Shown one piece after another: positions 1-7,912 of a stretch of DNA of 60,340 bases. Source of the DNA: Butyrivibrio proteoclasticus P6B7. Its GTDB lineage: Bacteria; Bacillota; Clostridia; Lachnospirales; Lachnospiraceae. The notes below the pieces were generated by a model. It did not search any database and was not told where the DNA came from. It was given only the letters and a program-made list of their open reading frames with translations. Every line of letters begins with the position of its first letter. Within the stretch, counting starts at the first letter, position 1. The DNA is taken from NCBI RefSeq assembly GCF_000622085.1, contig NZ_KK211395.1, positions 1-60,340 of the forward strand, in the 5' to 3' direction. The position numbers and the translations under genes are program-made.

Positions 1-210
1 TTTTTGGCATTTGATGCTGCGGTGAATTAATGGTTATGTATTTCTCTTGTGGTGAAAAAATGAGTCAGGGATGCGGATAGGCTGTGAATAGTAACCTCCC
101 AACACCAGATAACACATACTGTCCTCTTTATAGGACTTCCTCCGCGATATACTTTAACCATGGAACCACCCACCTGGGGTAAAAGAACTATCGACATAAG
201 GAGGAACGCC
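1..210. other. Leading gap with a 16-nt leader repeat
   Basis: No convincing gene is seen before 211; the open frame on the minus strand here lacks a ribosome site and a recognisable product. The end of the gap carries GGGTAAAAGAACTATC at about 177-192, which recurs at about 652-667 just upstream of the next gene. It is a variant (AAAAGAACT) of the dispersed AAAAGAGCT/AGCTCTTTT word found through the window. An AAGGAGG-type ribosome site follows at 198-204 and sets the start of the first gene. Confidence 0.5.
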
Positions 211-657
211 ATGACATCCTACACATACATAGACAACATAGCCACCCAGAACATCACCTTCGCCATCGCCGGCAGCAGCATCAGCTCCAACAAGAAGATC
301 CCGGGCAACCTCTCCGACTACACAGTCATCATCGTGTCAAAAGAGCTAACAGACCAAAGCCACATCAGCGAAGCCGCCGACACCATCCTTACAAGAGGCT
401 GCAAGAACATCGCCTTCTGCGGAGAATCCAGCCAAGAGTGGCGCCCCATCTTTGATGCCAAAGACGCAAGCCTCAACGGCTTCAACGACATCACCGGCTA
501 CGACGACTTCGCCGTCATGTGGGGCATCGAATCCATTGACGACCTTCCTCACGAAGTATCCACCAGCTGGAACCAGGCCCTGATCCTTTGCGACAACATG
601 TCAACAGTCAAGGCCTGCCAGGAAGTCCTCAAGGAAGAGCAACCCATATTTGGGTAA
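211..657 (+). CDS. Small cytosolic protein of unknown function (148 aa)
   Basis: I do not recognise this family. The start at 211 is chosen because an AAGGAGG ribosome site lies 6-10 bases upstream; a longer frame from 160 has no such site. The protein is soluble, without signal peptide or membrane segment. It begins MTSYTYIDNI, has alternating beta/alpha character (YTVIIVSKEL, then NIAFCGESSQ, later QALILCDNMS) and so could be a small Rossmann-like alpha/beta fold; that is inference. Codons end mostly in C, unlike the AT-rich genes that follow, which fits a native and perhaps well-expressed gene. A second small gene follows 40 bases downstream with the same 16-nt leader word in front. Confidence 0.7.
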   Translation: MTSYTYIDNIATQNITFAIAGSSISSNKKIPGNLSDYTVIIVSKELTDQSHISEAADTILTRGCKNIAFCGESSQEWRPIFDAKDASLNGFNDITGYDDFAVMWGIESIDDLPHEVSTSWNQALILCDNMSTVKACQEVLKEEQPIFG

Positions 658-697
658 AAGAACTATCAACTCCCCACCAGAAAGAGAGGTAGCAACT

Positions 698-883
698 ATG
701 TTTTTTGGAAAAAGAGATAAAGATGTCAGATTAACGGATAAACAGTACAAAGAGCTAACAAGTAACATGTCACGAAAGGAGCGCCGTGACTTCGATCGCA
801 AGCAAGATGAACTTAAGCGAGAACGAGAAGAAGACAGACTCCTCGGCTGGCTTGAGTTTGAAGATGAGCTGGATGATATGTAA
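698..883 (+). CDS. Short highly charged protein (61 aa)
   Basis: The family is not recognised. The protein is rich in Lys, Arg, Asp and Glu (stretches such as SRKERRDFDRKQDELKRERE) and probably forms one long helix or coiled coil, ending in an acidic tail. The start at 698 follows an AGAGAGGT ribosome site; a frame opening upstream at 650 would overlap the previous gene and is less likely. It sits 40 bases after the 148-aa gene on the same strand, so the two may be co-transcribed. It marks the last host-like gene before base composition drops. Confidence 0.6.
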   Translation: MFFGKRDKDVRLTDKQYKELTSNMSRKERRDFDRKQDELKREREEDRLLGWLEFEDELDDM

Positions 884-1024
884 GTAGTAAAATGATACAT
901 GTTGCGGATGACTAAAAAACGTAAACTGTAGCAATAAATCACGTGATTATTTAATGCGAAAATAAGCTTAAAAAATACAGGTGGTATTTTTAGGACACAC
1001 ACGGGAAAGTGTAGTATTTATCTG

Positions 1025-1045
1025 GTGTGGTACAATGTACCACAC
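1025..1045. promoter_or_regulatory. Perfect 10-bp-arm palindrome, likely operator
   Basis: The arms GTGTGGTACA and TGTACCACAC are exact reverse complements around a single central A. The site ends 22 bases upstream of a consensus -35 box, so it is well placed to bind a dimeric regulator controlling the 1170 gene. The XRE protein encoded at 1817 is a candidate binder by proximity only. Confidence 0.7.
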
Positions 1046-1067
1046 ATAAAAATATTAAAAAGCTCTG

Positions 1068-1096
1068 TTGACAATTTCAACATATATATCTATAAT
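1068..1096 (+). promoter_or_regulatory. Consensus sigma-A promoter
   Basis: TTGACA (1068-1073) and TATAAT (1091-1096) are separated by exactly 17 bases, a full match to the housekeeping consensus. It would start transcription near 1103, giving a leader of about 65 bases before the ATG at 1170. A consensus promoter suggests strong expression unless repressed through the upstream palindrome. Confidence 0.85.
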
Positions 1097-1135
1097 GAAA
1101 TTACGAACATTGATAAGTGAATATTTTTCTAGTGT

Positions 1136-1161
1136 CGCCTTTTTCAAGCGTTGAAAAGGCG
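1136..1161 (+). promoter_or_regulatory. Leader hairpin overlapping the ribosome site
   Basis: CGCCTTTTTCAA (1136-1147) pairs with TTGAAAAGGCG (1151-1161). The right arm includes the purine-rich AAAAGGCGG that would serve as the ribosome site for the ATG at 1170, so the hairpin could hold translation down. This layout is typical of tightly controlled small membrane toxins and of cis-regulated leaders; the role is inference. Confidence 0.55.
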
Positions 1162-1169
1162 GTGATTGT

Positions 1170-1403
1170 ATGAAAAGAAGACTATATGAATACTTATCAA
1201 AGAGGAGAGAGCATCGCTTTGGTTGGTGGCTCCGTGTATGTATTACATATATAGCCATCAAGAAAGCATCTAAGAACTTCTATGAGGCCATAAGTAAGAA
1301 GAAAACTTGGATTCTATTCATGGAACTACTTAAGCTTATTGGAGCATCAGTGTTAAGCTATCTCATAGCCAAAGGCTTAGACATCTTCTTGAGCATCTGG
1401 TAA
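1170..1403 (+). CDS. Small single-pass membrane protein, toxin- or holin-like (77 aa)
   Basis: The N-terminal half is strongly basic (MKRRLYEYLSKRREHRFGWW) and a hydrophobic segment near residues 48-77 (LKLIGASVLSYLIAKGLDIF) probably crosses the membrane. No family is recognised. A basic front with a C-terminal membrane helix, a consensus promoter, an upstream perfect palindrome and a ribosome-site hairpin together resemble regulated small membrane toxins, but no antitoxin RNA is evident. It could equally be an accessory membrane peptide of a mobile element. It stands alone with a 10-bp-arm hairpin after it. Confidence 0.6.
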   Translation: MKRRLYEYLSKRREHRFGWWLRVCITYIAIKKASKNFYEAISKKKTWILFMELLKLIGASVLSYLIAKGLDIFLSIW

Positions 1404-1418
1404 TTATTCAAGGTATTC

Positions 1419-1444
1419 CAGTATTCCCTTTTTAGGGAATACTG
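1419..1444. terminator. Perfect hairpin after the small membrane gene
   Basis: CAGTATTCCC (1419-1428) and GGGAATACTG (1435-1444) are exact complements around a T-rich loop. It begins 16 bases after the stop codon. No strong T-run follows, so termination may be weak. Confidence 0.5.
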
Positions 1445-1672
1445 TGAGATTGCCTTAAATAGTATGATTCGTAAAATCACCGGGAGGCGAAGAACGCCTG
1501 CGTTGCCGAACACAAGATGGCTGGGGGATACAGTCATTAGCTCAAATCATTAAATTATTTGTGTATCAACTTAACGCAGCAAGATGATTTGCTCAGGGCA
1601 ATCATCAAAGAGCCTCGGTAACTGTTGATGGATTCAAATGCTATCAATTCAAGCATTGGAAAGGTGGTGAAG
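1445..1672. other. Unexplained intergenic stretch
   Basis: No protein gene is visible. The stretch has several GC-richer blocks in AT-rich surroundings, including GGAGGCG and CGCCTGC arms (about 1482-1500) and scattered further complementarity. It might encode a structured RNA, but no known class is recognised. Confidence 0.3.
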
Positions 1673-1777
1673 ATGTCTAACCTAGAGATGGCCTCAGACG
1701 ATGGGTCATCAGTAACACTACGAATAGATGATCAGTTTTCACTGTACCGCACTTATTGGTGGGAGAGTATTAACTGA
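1673..1777 (+). CDS. Possible 34-aa peptide
   Basis: An ATG at 1673 follows a good AAGGTGGTGA ribosome site and opens a 34-codon frame beginning MSNLEMASDDGSSVTLRIDD and ending in TYWWESIN. The product has no membrane segment or recognised motif. It may be a leader peptide for the XRE gene 39 bases downstream, a gene remnant, or chance; the ribosome site is the only positive evidence. Confidence 0.35.
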   Translation: MSNLEMASDDGSSVTLRIDDQFSLYRTYWWESIN

Positions 1778-1816
1778 GGCGGCACTTGGAAAATGCGGTA
1801 ACATATTAAGGAAAAT

Positions 1817-2125
1817 ATGGGAAGAAAACCAAAAAATTATGAAGATATTGCAGGATGCAGTATTTACAAACTTATGCGAATAGCACGAAACATTAGCGCT
1901 AAGGATCTAGCGGAAAAACTCGATGTTACTACTGCCTATATCTATGCTATAGAAGCTGGAGAACGACAACCCTCTGACGAGGTAAAAGAAAAATGTCTTA
2001 AAGCTCTAGATGTAGATGAAGAGGTAGTAGATTTGTTCGCGAAGCGCTCAAAGAAATGTAATAGCTTTGAAGAACTACTATTATGTATTCTCAAGATAAT
2101 AGTAAAGTCTGCTCCAGAGCCTTGA
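1817..2125 (+). CDS. XRE-family helix-turn-helix regulator (102 aa)
   Basis: A Cro/cI-type HTH domain spans about residues 13-65: the stretch ARNISAKDLAEKLDVTTAYI followed by YAIEAGERQPSDEVKEKC is the classic five-helix pattern with the recognition helix at TAYIYAIEAG. A short helical tail follows. The protein is expected to bind operator DNA as a dimer and is a candidate regulator of the nearby palindrome at 1025-1045 or of the defence-like operon downstream. An AAGGA ribosome site precedes the ATG. A long hairpin terminator follows 16 bases after the stop, so it is probably a single-gene unit. Confidence 0.85.
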   Translation: MGRKPKNYEDIAGCSIYKLMRIARNISAKDLAEKLDVTTAYIYAIEAGERQPSDEVKEKCLKALDVDEEVVDLFAKRSKKCNSFEELLLCILKIIVKSAPEP

Positions 2126-2141
2126 CCTAGCCAAGGTTGTA

Positions 2142-2200
2142 TTGAGCCCTTATAGATGACAATCGGATATTCTGTCTGATTGTTAACTATAAGGGCTCAA
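2142..2200 (+). terminator. Long hairpin after the XRE gene
   Basis: TTGAGCCCTTATAG (2142-2155) pairs perfectly with CTATAAGGGCTCAA (2187-2200), and an inner ACAATC/GATTGT pair extends the stem. TTTATT follows. This is consistent with an intrinsic terminator, possibly working in both directions. Confidence 0.65.
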
Positions 2201-2212
2201 TTTATTGATTAA

Positions 2213-2377
2213 ACATCTTTAGTTTCGAAAAGATCTCTGGTAATACTATTTCTCTATGAATTATATTTAACTAACAATAATTATGAAAAGGATCCAGGTG
2301 AAACAATAATTAAGGATTCTTTAAATCATGCTACTTATGATTCTTTTGAAGTGTATTGGACAGCACATAGATGGTGA
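2213..2377 (+). pseudogene. Possible remnant of a C-terminal coding fragment
   Basis: One frame stays open from 2213 to a TGA at 2375-2377 without an in-frame ATG. Its end reads DPGETIIKDSLNHATYDSFE and then VYWTAHRW, which looks like real protein rather than random translation. No ribosome site or start is present, so it would be the tail of a deleted gene. The parent family is not recognised. Confidence 0.25.
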
Positions 2378-2402
2378 TTTGCATATAATACATAAGGTAT
2401 GG

Positions 2403-2434
2403 AGGGAAGGCGGATTTTCCGCCTCCTTCTTTTT
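2403..2434 (+). terminator. Terminator-like hairpin just upstream of the defence-like operon
   Basis: AGGCGGA (2408-2414) and TCCGCCT (2418-2424) form a GC-rich stem, extended by flanking GGA and TCC bases, and followed by a CTTCTTTTTTG tract. It lies about 50 bases before the chosen start of the next gene and inside the false N-terminal extension of that frame. It could end upstream transcription or act as an attenuator in the operon leader. Confidence 0.65.
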
Positions 2435-2485
2435 TGTAGTATACTTATTATAGTCGTTAATTTCGTTGTGGACTGGAGCAATCAT

Positions 2486-4135
2486 ATGGTAAATACAGAA
2501 ATTGCAAAAGAAAACCTCTACGTCATAACTAATCGTAAATTTCCTAGTGACAATTATGGAAATGCTGATTATCTAAGCAATTGGCCTATGCTATATATTC
2601 TAGAAAATGGCAATAAGGTCTATATTGGTGAGTCCACCAATGTTACTGAAAGAATGAAGCAGCATTACAACAATCAGGAAAAGCGTGAATTCAATCAGGT
2701 TCACTTCATTTATTCTGAAAGATTCAATCAATCTGTAACTTTTGATTATGAGTCCAAACTCATCCAGTTTGTTTCTGCAGATGGTAAGTTCACAATAACA
2801 AATAAGAACGACGGAATTGCTAACAAGAATTACTATAAGAAAGTAGATTATGACGATACTTTCGAAGAACTATGGAATGAGTTAAGAGCCTATAAGCTCG
2901 CAGATCATACACTTGAATATATTAAGAACAGTGAGTTCTATAAATACTCCCCGTTTAAAGAATTGAATAAAGACCAAAAGAAACTTGCTGATGACATTAT
3001 TTATGAAATAAGAGTTGGCAAGAAACTTCCTATAGTTGTCGAAGGCAGGCCTGGTACAGGAAAGACTATAGTAGCAGTCTATCTTATGAAATATCTTAGA
3101 GACTATGAGGATGAGAAGACACACGAATTCCCATTCCGTAGCAAAAAGATGGGACTTATTGTTCCACAGACATCTTTAAGATCCACGTTAAAGAGCCTGT
3201 TTAAGAAAATTGAAGGGCTAGCTGCGAAAGATGTCCTGGGTGCATCAGAAGCTGTTAAGGAAGGAACATGGGATATCCTCTTTGTGGATGAAGCTCAGAA
3301 ACTACAAGTAAGACGTAGCATAGTAGGCTATCAATCTTACGACAATAATAATAAAAAACTTGGTCTTCCTAGCGATGCTACAGAACTGGACTGGATACTT
3401 AAGATTGCCAACACTCCTGTGTTCTTCTTTGATCCTGATCAGCTGTCAGGCCCTTCAGGAACAACTATAGAGATTTTTGATGATAAGATAAAATTTGAGC
3501 TTGAGAGAAGAAATCGTATTGGTGCTTATGCGGCACATTTCCTCAAGATGCAGATGAGAGTAAAGGGTGGAGAAGAGTATATCAATTACGTGAATGATAT
3601 TCTTCATGATGTTAATGTTCCAAAGAAAACTTTTGCAGATTATGATTTTAAAATCTTCGATAGCTTTGAATCCTTTAACAGAGAGCTCTATGCCAAAGAA
3701 AGAGATATGGAATTGTGTCGTATGCTTGCCGGATATGCTTGGGAATGGAAAACCAAGAATGACAAGAATGCATATGACATAGTGATTGAAGGCGTAAGTA
3801 AAAGATGGAATCACTGCCTGAGCAACTGGATAAACAGTGATGGAGCCATAGATGAAGTTGGATGTATACACACAAGTGCTGGATATGATCTGAACTATGC
3901 CTTTGTAATCTTAGGAAATGATATTAAGTACGATGAGAATACACATAAGATTATCGTAGACAAATCAAATTATTATGATAAGAGAGGAAAACAATCTGCA
4001 ACAGATGCAGAGCTTGATCTGTATATAAGAAATATTTATTACGTGCTTATGACCAGGGGAATTCGTGGAACATATTTGTATGTCTGCGATGATGGTCTTA
4101 GGAATTATTTGAAGAAATATGTAGAAAGGTTTTGA
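2486..4135 (+). CDS. GIY-YIG nuclease fused to DUF2075 (Schlafen-like) ATPase, 549 aa
   Basis: The N-terminus carries a GIY-YIG endonuclease domain: MLYIL at residues 35-39, VYIG at 45-48, Arg56 and Glu89 fit the family's tyrosine, arginine and metal-binding glutamate positions. A DUF2075 P-loop domain follows, with Walker A GRPGTGKT (187-194) and Walker B DILFVDEAQ (263-271). DUF2075 proteins are superfamily-1-like ATPases related to Schlafen group 3. The start at 2486 has a GGAG site 7 bases upstream; a longer frame from 2399 would translate through a terminator hairpin into a spurious hydrophobic segment. The gene leads a tight run (next start overlaps its stop) with MazG, PLD-helicase, NUDIX and HNH genes, so a role in nucleic-acid defence is inferred. 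Confidence 0.85.
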   Translation: MVNTEIAKENLYVITNRKFPSDNYGNADYLSNWPMLYILENGNKVYIGESTNVTERMKQHYNNQEKREFNQVHFIYSERFNQSVTFDYESKLIQFVSADGKFTITNKNDGIANKNYYKKVDYDDTFEELWNELRAYKLADHTLEYIKNSEFYKYSPFKELNKDQKKLADDIIYEIRVGKKLPIVVEGRPGTGKTIVAVYLMKYLRDYEDEKTHEFPFRSKKMGLIVPQTSLRSTLKSLFKKIEGLAAKDVLGASEAVKEGTWDILFVDEAQKLQVRRSIVGYQSYDNNNKKLGLPSDATELDWILKIANTPVFFFDPDQLSGPSGTTIEIFDDKIKFELERRNRIGAYAAHFLKMQMRVKGGEEYINYVNDILHDVNVPKKTFADYDFKIFDSFESFNRELYAKERDMELCRMLAGYAWEWKTKNDKNAYDIVIEGVSKRWNHCLSNWINSDGAIDEVGCIHTSAGYDLNYAFVILGNDIKYDENTHKIIVDKSNYYDKRGKQSATDAELDLYIRNIYYVLMTRGIRGTYLYVCDDGLRNYLKKYVERF

Positions 4136-4461
4136 TGGGGATGGATTTTAAAGAGGTGAAAAAAGAGGTTGTAAAGTTTACGGCTGACAGGAACTGGGAT
4201 CAGTTTCACACGCCAGAAAATCTGGCTAAAAGTATATCTATTGAGGCAGCAGAACTTCTGGAGTGTTTTCAATGGAGCCCAGAGTATGACAAACAAGCTG
4301 CGAAGGAAGAGCTTGCTGATATTATGAATTATTGCATTCTGATGGCAGATAAGATGGGGATTGATGTTGAGGAAGCAATAATGGAAAAAATCAGGAAAAA
4401 TGCTGAGAAATATCCTGTAGATAAAAGCTATGGAAATAGCAAAAAGTACACAGAACTATAA
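4135..4461 (+). CDS. MazG-like nucleotide pyrophosphohydrolase (108 aa)
   Basis: This is a single-domain all-alpha NTP pyrophosphohydrolase. The metal-binding pattern is visible as SIEAAELLECFQW, then KEELADIMNY, which supply the ExxE and ExxD acidic residues. The family hydrolyses (d)NTPs to monophosphates and pyrophosphate. The ATG at 4135 overlaps the TGA of the preceding gene, indicating translational coupling; a second ATG at 4141 is possible. At 108 residues it is the short single-domain form seen beside mobile and defence genes, unlike the 166-aa MazG encoded at 20419. Together with the NUDIX gene downstream it suggests nucleotide-pool control as part of the operon's job. Confidence 0.85.
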   Translation: MGMDFKEVKKEVVKFTADRNWDQFHTPENLAKSISIEAAELLECFQWSPEYDKQAAKEELADIMNYCILMADKMGIDVEEAIMEKIRKNAEKYPVDKSYGNSKKYTEL

Positions 4462-4478
4462 TTTGGAGAACATCTTTA

Positions 4479-7400
4479 ATGAGTATTGATAAGATATCTG
4501 AATTGAAGCATGGCTTTGAATCTGCATTTATTGATTCACGAGTTCAATCCAATTTGGCATACAAGCCACAATTTTTGTATAACGATCGTCACGAAGGAAA
4601 GAAGGTATTGGTTTCTATCGAGGACGAGTTATTGTCGTGCGATTCATTTAGTATAAGCGTAGCTTTTATTACTATGAGTGGCATAACTCCACTTTTACAG
4701 ACTTTAAAAGAGCTAGAAAGAAAAGGTATTCGTGGAAAAATCCTTACAACAAACTATTTGAATTTCAGTGAGCCCAAGGCTCTTGAGAAATTAGCGGGAT
4801 TATCAAATATTACTCTCAAGATGTACGATGTTGAAAGGGCGGAAGAAGGCTTTCACACTAAAGGATATATTTTTAAGCAGAGTGAGATATATAGAATTAT
4901 TATTGGAAGCTCTAATATCACAAGTTCAGCGCTTACTAGTAATCATGAGTGGAATACTAGAATTGTATCTACAGACCAAGGCGAAGTGGCAGAAGAGATA
5001 CTTAAACAGTTCAGAATTTTGTGGGGATCCCGATTCTCTTTAGATTATGAGGAATTTATTGAGGATTATAAAACAAGATATGACATAGTAAGAAAACAGC
5101 GCCAGATCGCTTCGCGAGAAGAAATAGTATCTGTTGAGAAATATAAACTTCAGCCTAATTCAATGCAGGTTGGTTTTATAAATAATCTTAAAAAGATTGT
5201 GACTGAAGGAGAAGATAGAGCACTTCTTATATCTGCTACAGGAACTGGAAAGACATATGCATCTGCATTTGCTATGAGAGAATTGGGATACAAGAAGGTC
5301 TTATTTGTTGTGCATAGAGGACAGTTGGCTAGACAGACTAAGAAGTCATATGAAAAAGTGTTTAGCAAAAGTGTTTCTATGGGCTTGTTGGGGGCAGGAT
5401 ATGATGATGGAAAATGTGATTATGTATTTGCAACGATCCAGACTCTGAATCGCGATGATCATCTTCATGAATATAGCCCCACAGAATTTGATTGTATTAT
5501 TCTTGATGAAGCACATCATTCGGCTGCCAATACATATCAGAAAATCATGAACTATTTCAAGCCTAGACTATGGCTTGGTATGACAGCTACTCCTGATAAG
5601 AGGGATGATAATATTGAAGGTCGAAACATTTATGAAATCTTCAACTATCAGATAGCTTATGAGATTCGATTGCAGCAGGCAATGGAAGAAAATATGCTAT
5701 GTCCATTTCATTATTTTGGAATCAATGACATATCTCTAGAGTACGAAAATGAGATAAAGAGTAAAGATATAGGAAAAAGGGATTTTCGCCTTCTCACAAG
5801 CGATGAAAGAGTTAAGCATATCGTTGAACAGGTTACATACTATGGCCATAGTGGAGATAGGGTAAAAGGGTTAGTATTCTGCAGCAGAATAGATGAATCA
5901 AAAGAGTTGTCTGATAAGTTTAATAATACGATAAATCCTGCAACGGGGAGAATGTTTAGAACAGTGTCGCTTAATGGAGATGCTCCTGAAGATTATAGGC
6001 AGGAAGTTTTCGAAAGACTTGCTATAGACGATGATGATCCGAAGGTTTTGAATGGAGAAGTTAGCCCATTGGATTACATTTTTTCAGTGGAAATACTTAA
6101 CGAAGGTGTTGATATTGTAGAAGTAAACCAAGTAATTATGCTTCGCCCGACTCAATCTCCGATTGTTTTCATTCAGCAATTGGGAAGAGGATTGAGAAAG
6201 GCGGATAACAAAGAATATGTAGTTATTCTTGATTTTATTGGTAATTATGAGAATAACTTTATGATACCAATAGCGCTTTCAGGGGATCGTTCATACAATA
6301 AAGACAATGTTAGAAGATACCTGATGGAAGGCGATAGAGTTATTCCTGGGGCTTCGACTGTTCATTTTGACGAGGTAAGTAAAAAGAAAATATTCTCGGC
6401 TATCGATAACGCCAATTTCAGTGATATTAAGCTTATCAAAGAAAACTATACTAATCTAAAAAACAAACTTGGAAGAATACCGAACCTCAAAGATTTTGAT
6501 GATCACGGAGAAATGGATGTTGTCAGAATTTTTGATAATAATAGTTTGGGCTCATACTATAAGTTTCTTGTGAAGTATGAGAAAGAATATACTATTAGGC
6601 TTTCGGAAGATGAAGAAAAGGTAATTGAATTTGTTTCTAAAAAGCTGGCATCTGGTAAGAGGGTTCAAGAACTTCAATTATTTAGAAGAATCTTGGCTTA
6701 TTCAAGAGGCTTTTCACAAATGGGACTGATGGAGCAGCTCTCGCAGGATTTGAAAAACGATTATGGAAAGTCACTTAGCCTTTTGCAAAAGGAAAATGTA
6801 GCAAATGTAATGACAAATGAGTTTCCATCTGGATCAGGCAAAGGTACGTATCAGCAGTGTGTTTTCATTGAGAAGGAAAGTAACGATTATAAGATAAAAA
6901 CCTCATTCATGGAGATGCTTAGAAATCAGGATTTCTACAATATATTGTGCGAGCTGATTGATTTTGGAATAAGTAGATATGAAAGAGATTTTAGCAACAC
7001 TTATGATAATACAGATTTAGTGCTTTATCAGAAATACACCTATGAAGATGTATGCAGATTGCTTAACTGGGAAAACAATGAGGTTCCATTAAATATTGGT
7101 GGATATAAGTTTGATAAGAAAACGAAAACTTTTCCTGTATTCATCAACTACGAAAAAAGTGAAGATATAAGCGATACTACAAAGTACGAAGATCATTTTA
7201 CAAGTAATAAGTCGCTTATAGCTATTTCAAAGTCTGGGCGAAGCGTTGATTCTGATGATGTACAAAATTTCTTACATGCAAAAGAAAGAGGAATAAGCGT
7301 TGAGTTGTTTGTAAGAAAGAATAAAGACGATAAGGTATCTAAAGAGTTTTATTATCTGGGACATATGTATGCAACAGGAGCTTACAAAGAATTTGTGATG

Positions 7401-7490
7401 GCTAATACTGACAAAACAGCTGTGGAAATAGAATGGAATCTTGACGTTCCTGTTAGAGAAGATATTTATGAGTACATAGTTAATGCTTAA
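4479..7490 (+). CDS. PLD nuclease / superfamily-2 helicase with DUF3427 tail (1003 aa)
   Basis: Three parts are visible. Residues about 40-190 form a phospholipase-D-type nuclease domain with H126-x-K128 and N146 (GFHTKG then GSSN). Residues about 220-620 form an SF2 helicase of the ResIII/DEAD type: Walker A ATGTGKT (253-259), DEAH (343-346), GMTATP, and a motif VI-like QQLGRGLRKADN. The remaining about 380 residues match the DUF3427 position in this architecture. Only one HxK motif is seen, so the PLD part may dimerise as other single-motif PLD nucleases do. It is expected to unwind or translocate on DNA and cut it. A GGAG ribosome site precedes the start 17 bases after the MazG gene. Confidence 0.9.
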   Translation: MSIDKISELKHGFESAFIDSRVQSNLAYKPQFLYNDRHEGKKVLVSIEDELLSCDSFSISVAFITMSGITPLLQTLKELERKGIRGKILTTNYLNFSEPKALEKLAGLSNITLKMYDVERAEEGFHTKGYIFKQSEIYRIIIGSSNITSSALTSNHEWNTRIVSTDQGEVAEEILKQFRILWGSRFSLDYEEFIEDYKTRYDIVRKQRQIASREEIVSVEKYKLQPNSMQVGFINNLKKIVTEGEDRALLISATGTGKTYASAFAMRELGYKKVLFVVHRGQLARQTKKSYEKVFSKSVSMGLLGAGYDDGKCDYVFATIQTLNRDDHLHEYSPTEFDCIILDEAHHSAANTYQKIMNYFKPRLWLGMTATPDKRDDNIEGRNIYEIFNYQIAYEIRLQQAMEENMLCPFHYFGINDISLEYENEIKSKDIGKRDFRLLTSDERVKHIVEQVTYYGHSGDRVKGLVFCSRIDESKELSDKFNNTINPATGRMFRTVSLNGDAPEDYRQEVFERLAIDDDDPKVLNGEVSPLDYIFSVEILNEGVDIVEVNQVIMLRPTQSPIVFIQQLGRGLRKADNKEYVVILDFIGNYENNFMIPIALSGDRSYNKDNVRRYLMEGDRVIPGASTVHFDEVSKKKIFSAIDNANFSDIKLIKENYTNLKNKLGRIPNLKDFDDHGEMDVVRIFDNNSLGSYYKFLVKYEKEYTIRLSEDEEKVIEFVSKKLASGKRVQELQLFRRILAYSRGFSQMGLMEQLSQDLKNDYGKSLSLLQKENVANVMTNEFPSGSGKGTYQQCVFIEKESNDYKIKTSFMEMLRNQDFYNILCELIDFGISRYERDFSNTYDNTDLVLYQKYTYEDVCRLLNWENNEVPLNIGGYKFDKKTKTFPVFINYEKSEDISDTTKYEDHFTSNKSLIAISKSGRSVDSDDVQNFLHAKERGISVELFVRKNKDDKVSKEFYYLGHMYATGAYKEFVMANTDKTAVEIEWNLDVPVREDIYEYIVNA

Positions 7491-7504
7491 GAGGGGAGTA
7501 ACGT

Positions 7505-7906
7505 ATGAAAACAGTAAGAGTTGTGGCAGCAATAATAAAGACTATTAACAAAGACGGGGACAACATCATCTTTGCTACTCAGCGTGGATATGGAGACTTC
7601 AAAGATGGATGGGAATTTCCAGGTGGAAAGATTGAGGAAGGTGAAACTCCTCAGGATGCACTGAAGCGTGAGATAAAGGAAGAGCTTGATACAGAAATAG
7701 AAGTTGGCCAGCTTGTAGATACTATAGAGTATGATTATCCCACATTTCATTTATCTATGGATTGCTTTATGTGCGGAATAATAAAAGGCGATTTAGTATT
7801 AAAAGAACATGAGTCTGCAAGATGGCTTAAGAAGTCTGAACTGGCAGATGTGGATTGGTTACCAGCGGATGTGACTATAGTGGATAAAATAGCAGCACTG
7901 ATCTAA
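7505..7906 (+). CDS. NUDIX (MutT-type) nucleoside triphosphate pyrophosphohydrolase (133 aa)
   Basis: A complete NUDIX box is present: GGKIEEGETPQDALKREIKE followed by ELD, matching GX5EX7REUXEEXGU apart from the final positions. The length and the opening RVVAAIIKTI fit the MutT-like (d)NTP pyrophosphohydrolases that remove damaged or modified nucleotides such as 8-oxo-dGTP or 5-substituted dCTP. A GAGGGGAG ribosome site lies just upstream. It is 14 bases after the helicase gene and 6 before the HNH gene, so it belongs to the same operon. Two unrelated nucleotide hydrolases in one nuclease operon is notable. Confidence 0.88.
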   Translation: MKTVRVVAAIIKTINKDGDNIIFATQRGYGDFKDGWEFPGGKIEEGETPQDALKREIKEELDTEIEVGQLVDTIEYDYPTFHLSMDCFMCGIIKGDLVLKEHESARWLKKSELADVDWLPADVTIVDKIAALI

Positions 7907-7912
7907 AGGAAA

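Larger units (their letters stand above)
884..1169. other. Regulatory gap at the left edge of the AT-rich island
   Basis: No gene is seen. The gap holds, in order, a perfect inverted repeat (1025-1045), a consensus sigma-A promoter (1068-1096) and a hairpin covering the ribosome site of the next gene (1136-1161), each listed separately. Base composition becomes AT-rich here and stays so until about 14.25 kb. Confidence 0.6.

Noticed and set aside
601..1002. Minus-strand frame of 133 codons over the small charged gene
   Set aside because: Its Ser/Arg-rich run is the complement of Lys/Glu-rich codons of the plus-strand gene; no start signal is seen.
2399..2485. N-terminal membrane segment for the GIY-YIG/DUF2075 protein
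   Set aside because: The apparent hydrophobic lead is translation of a terminator hairpin and its T-tract; a ribosome site and ATG at 2486 give a normal GIY-YIG start.
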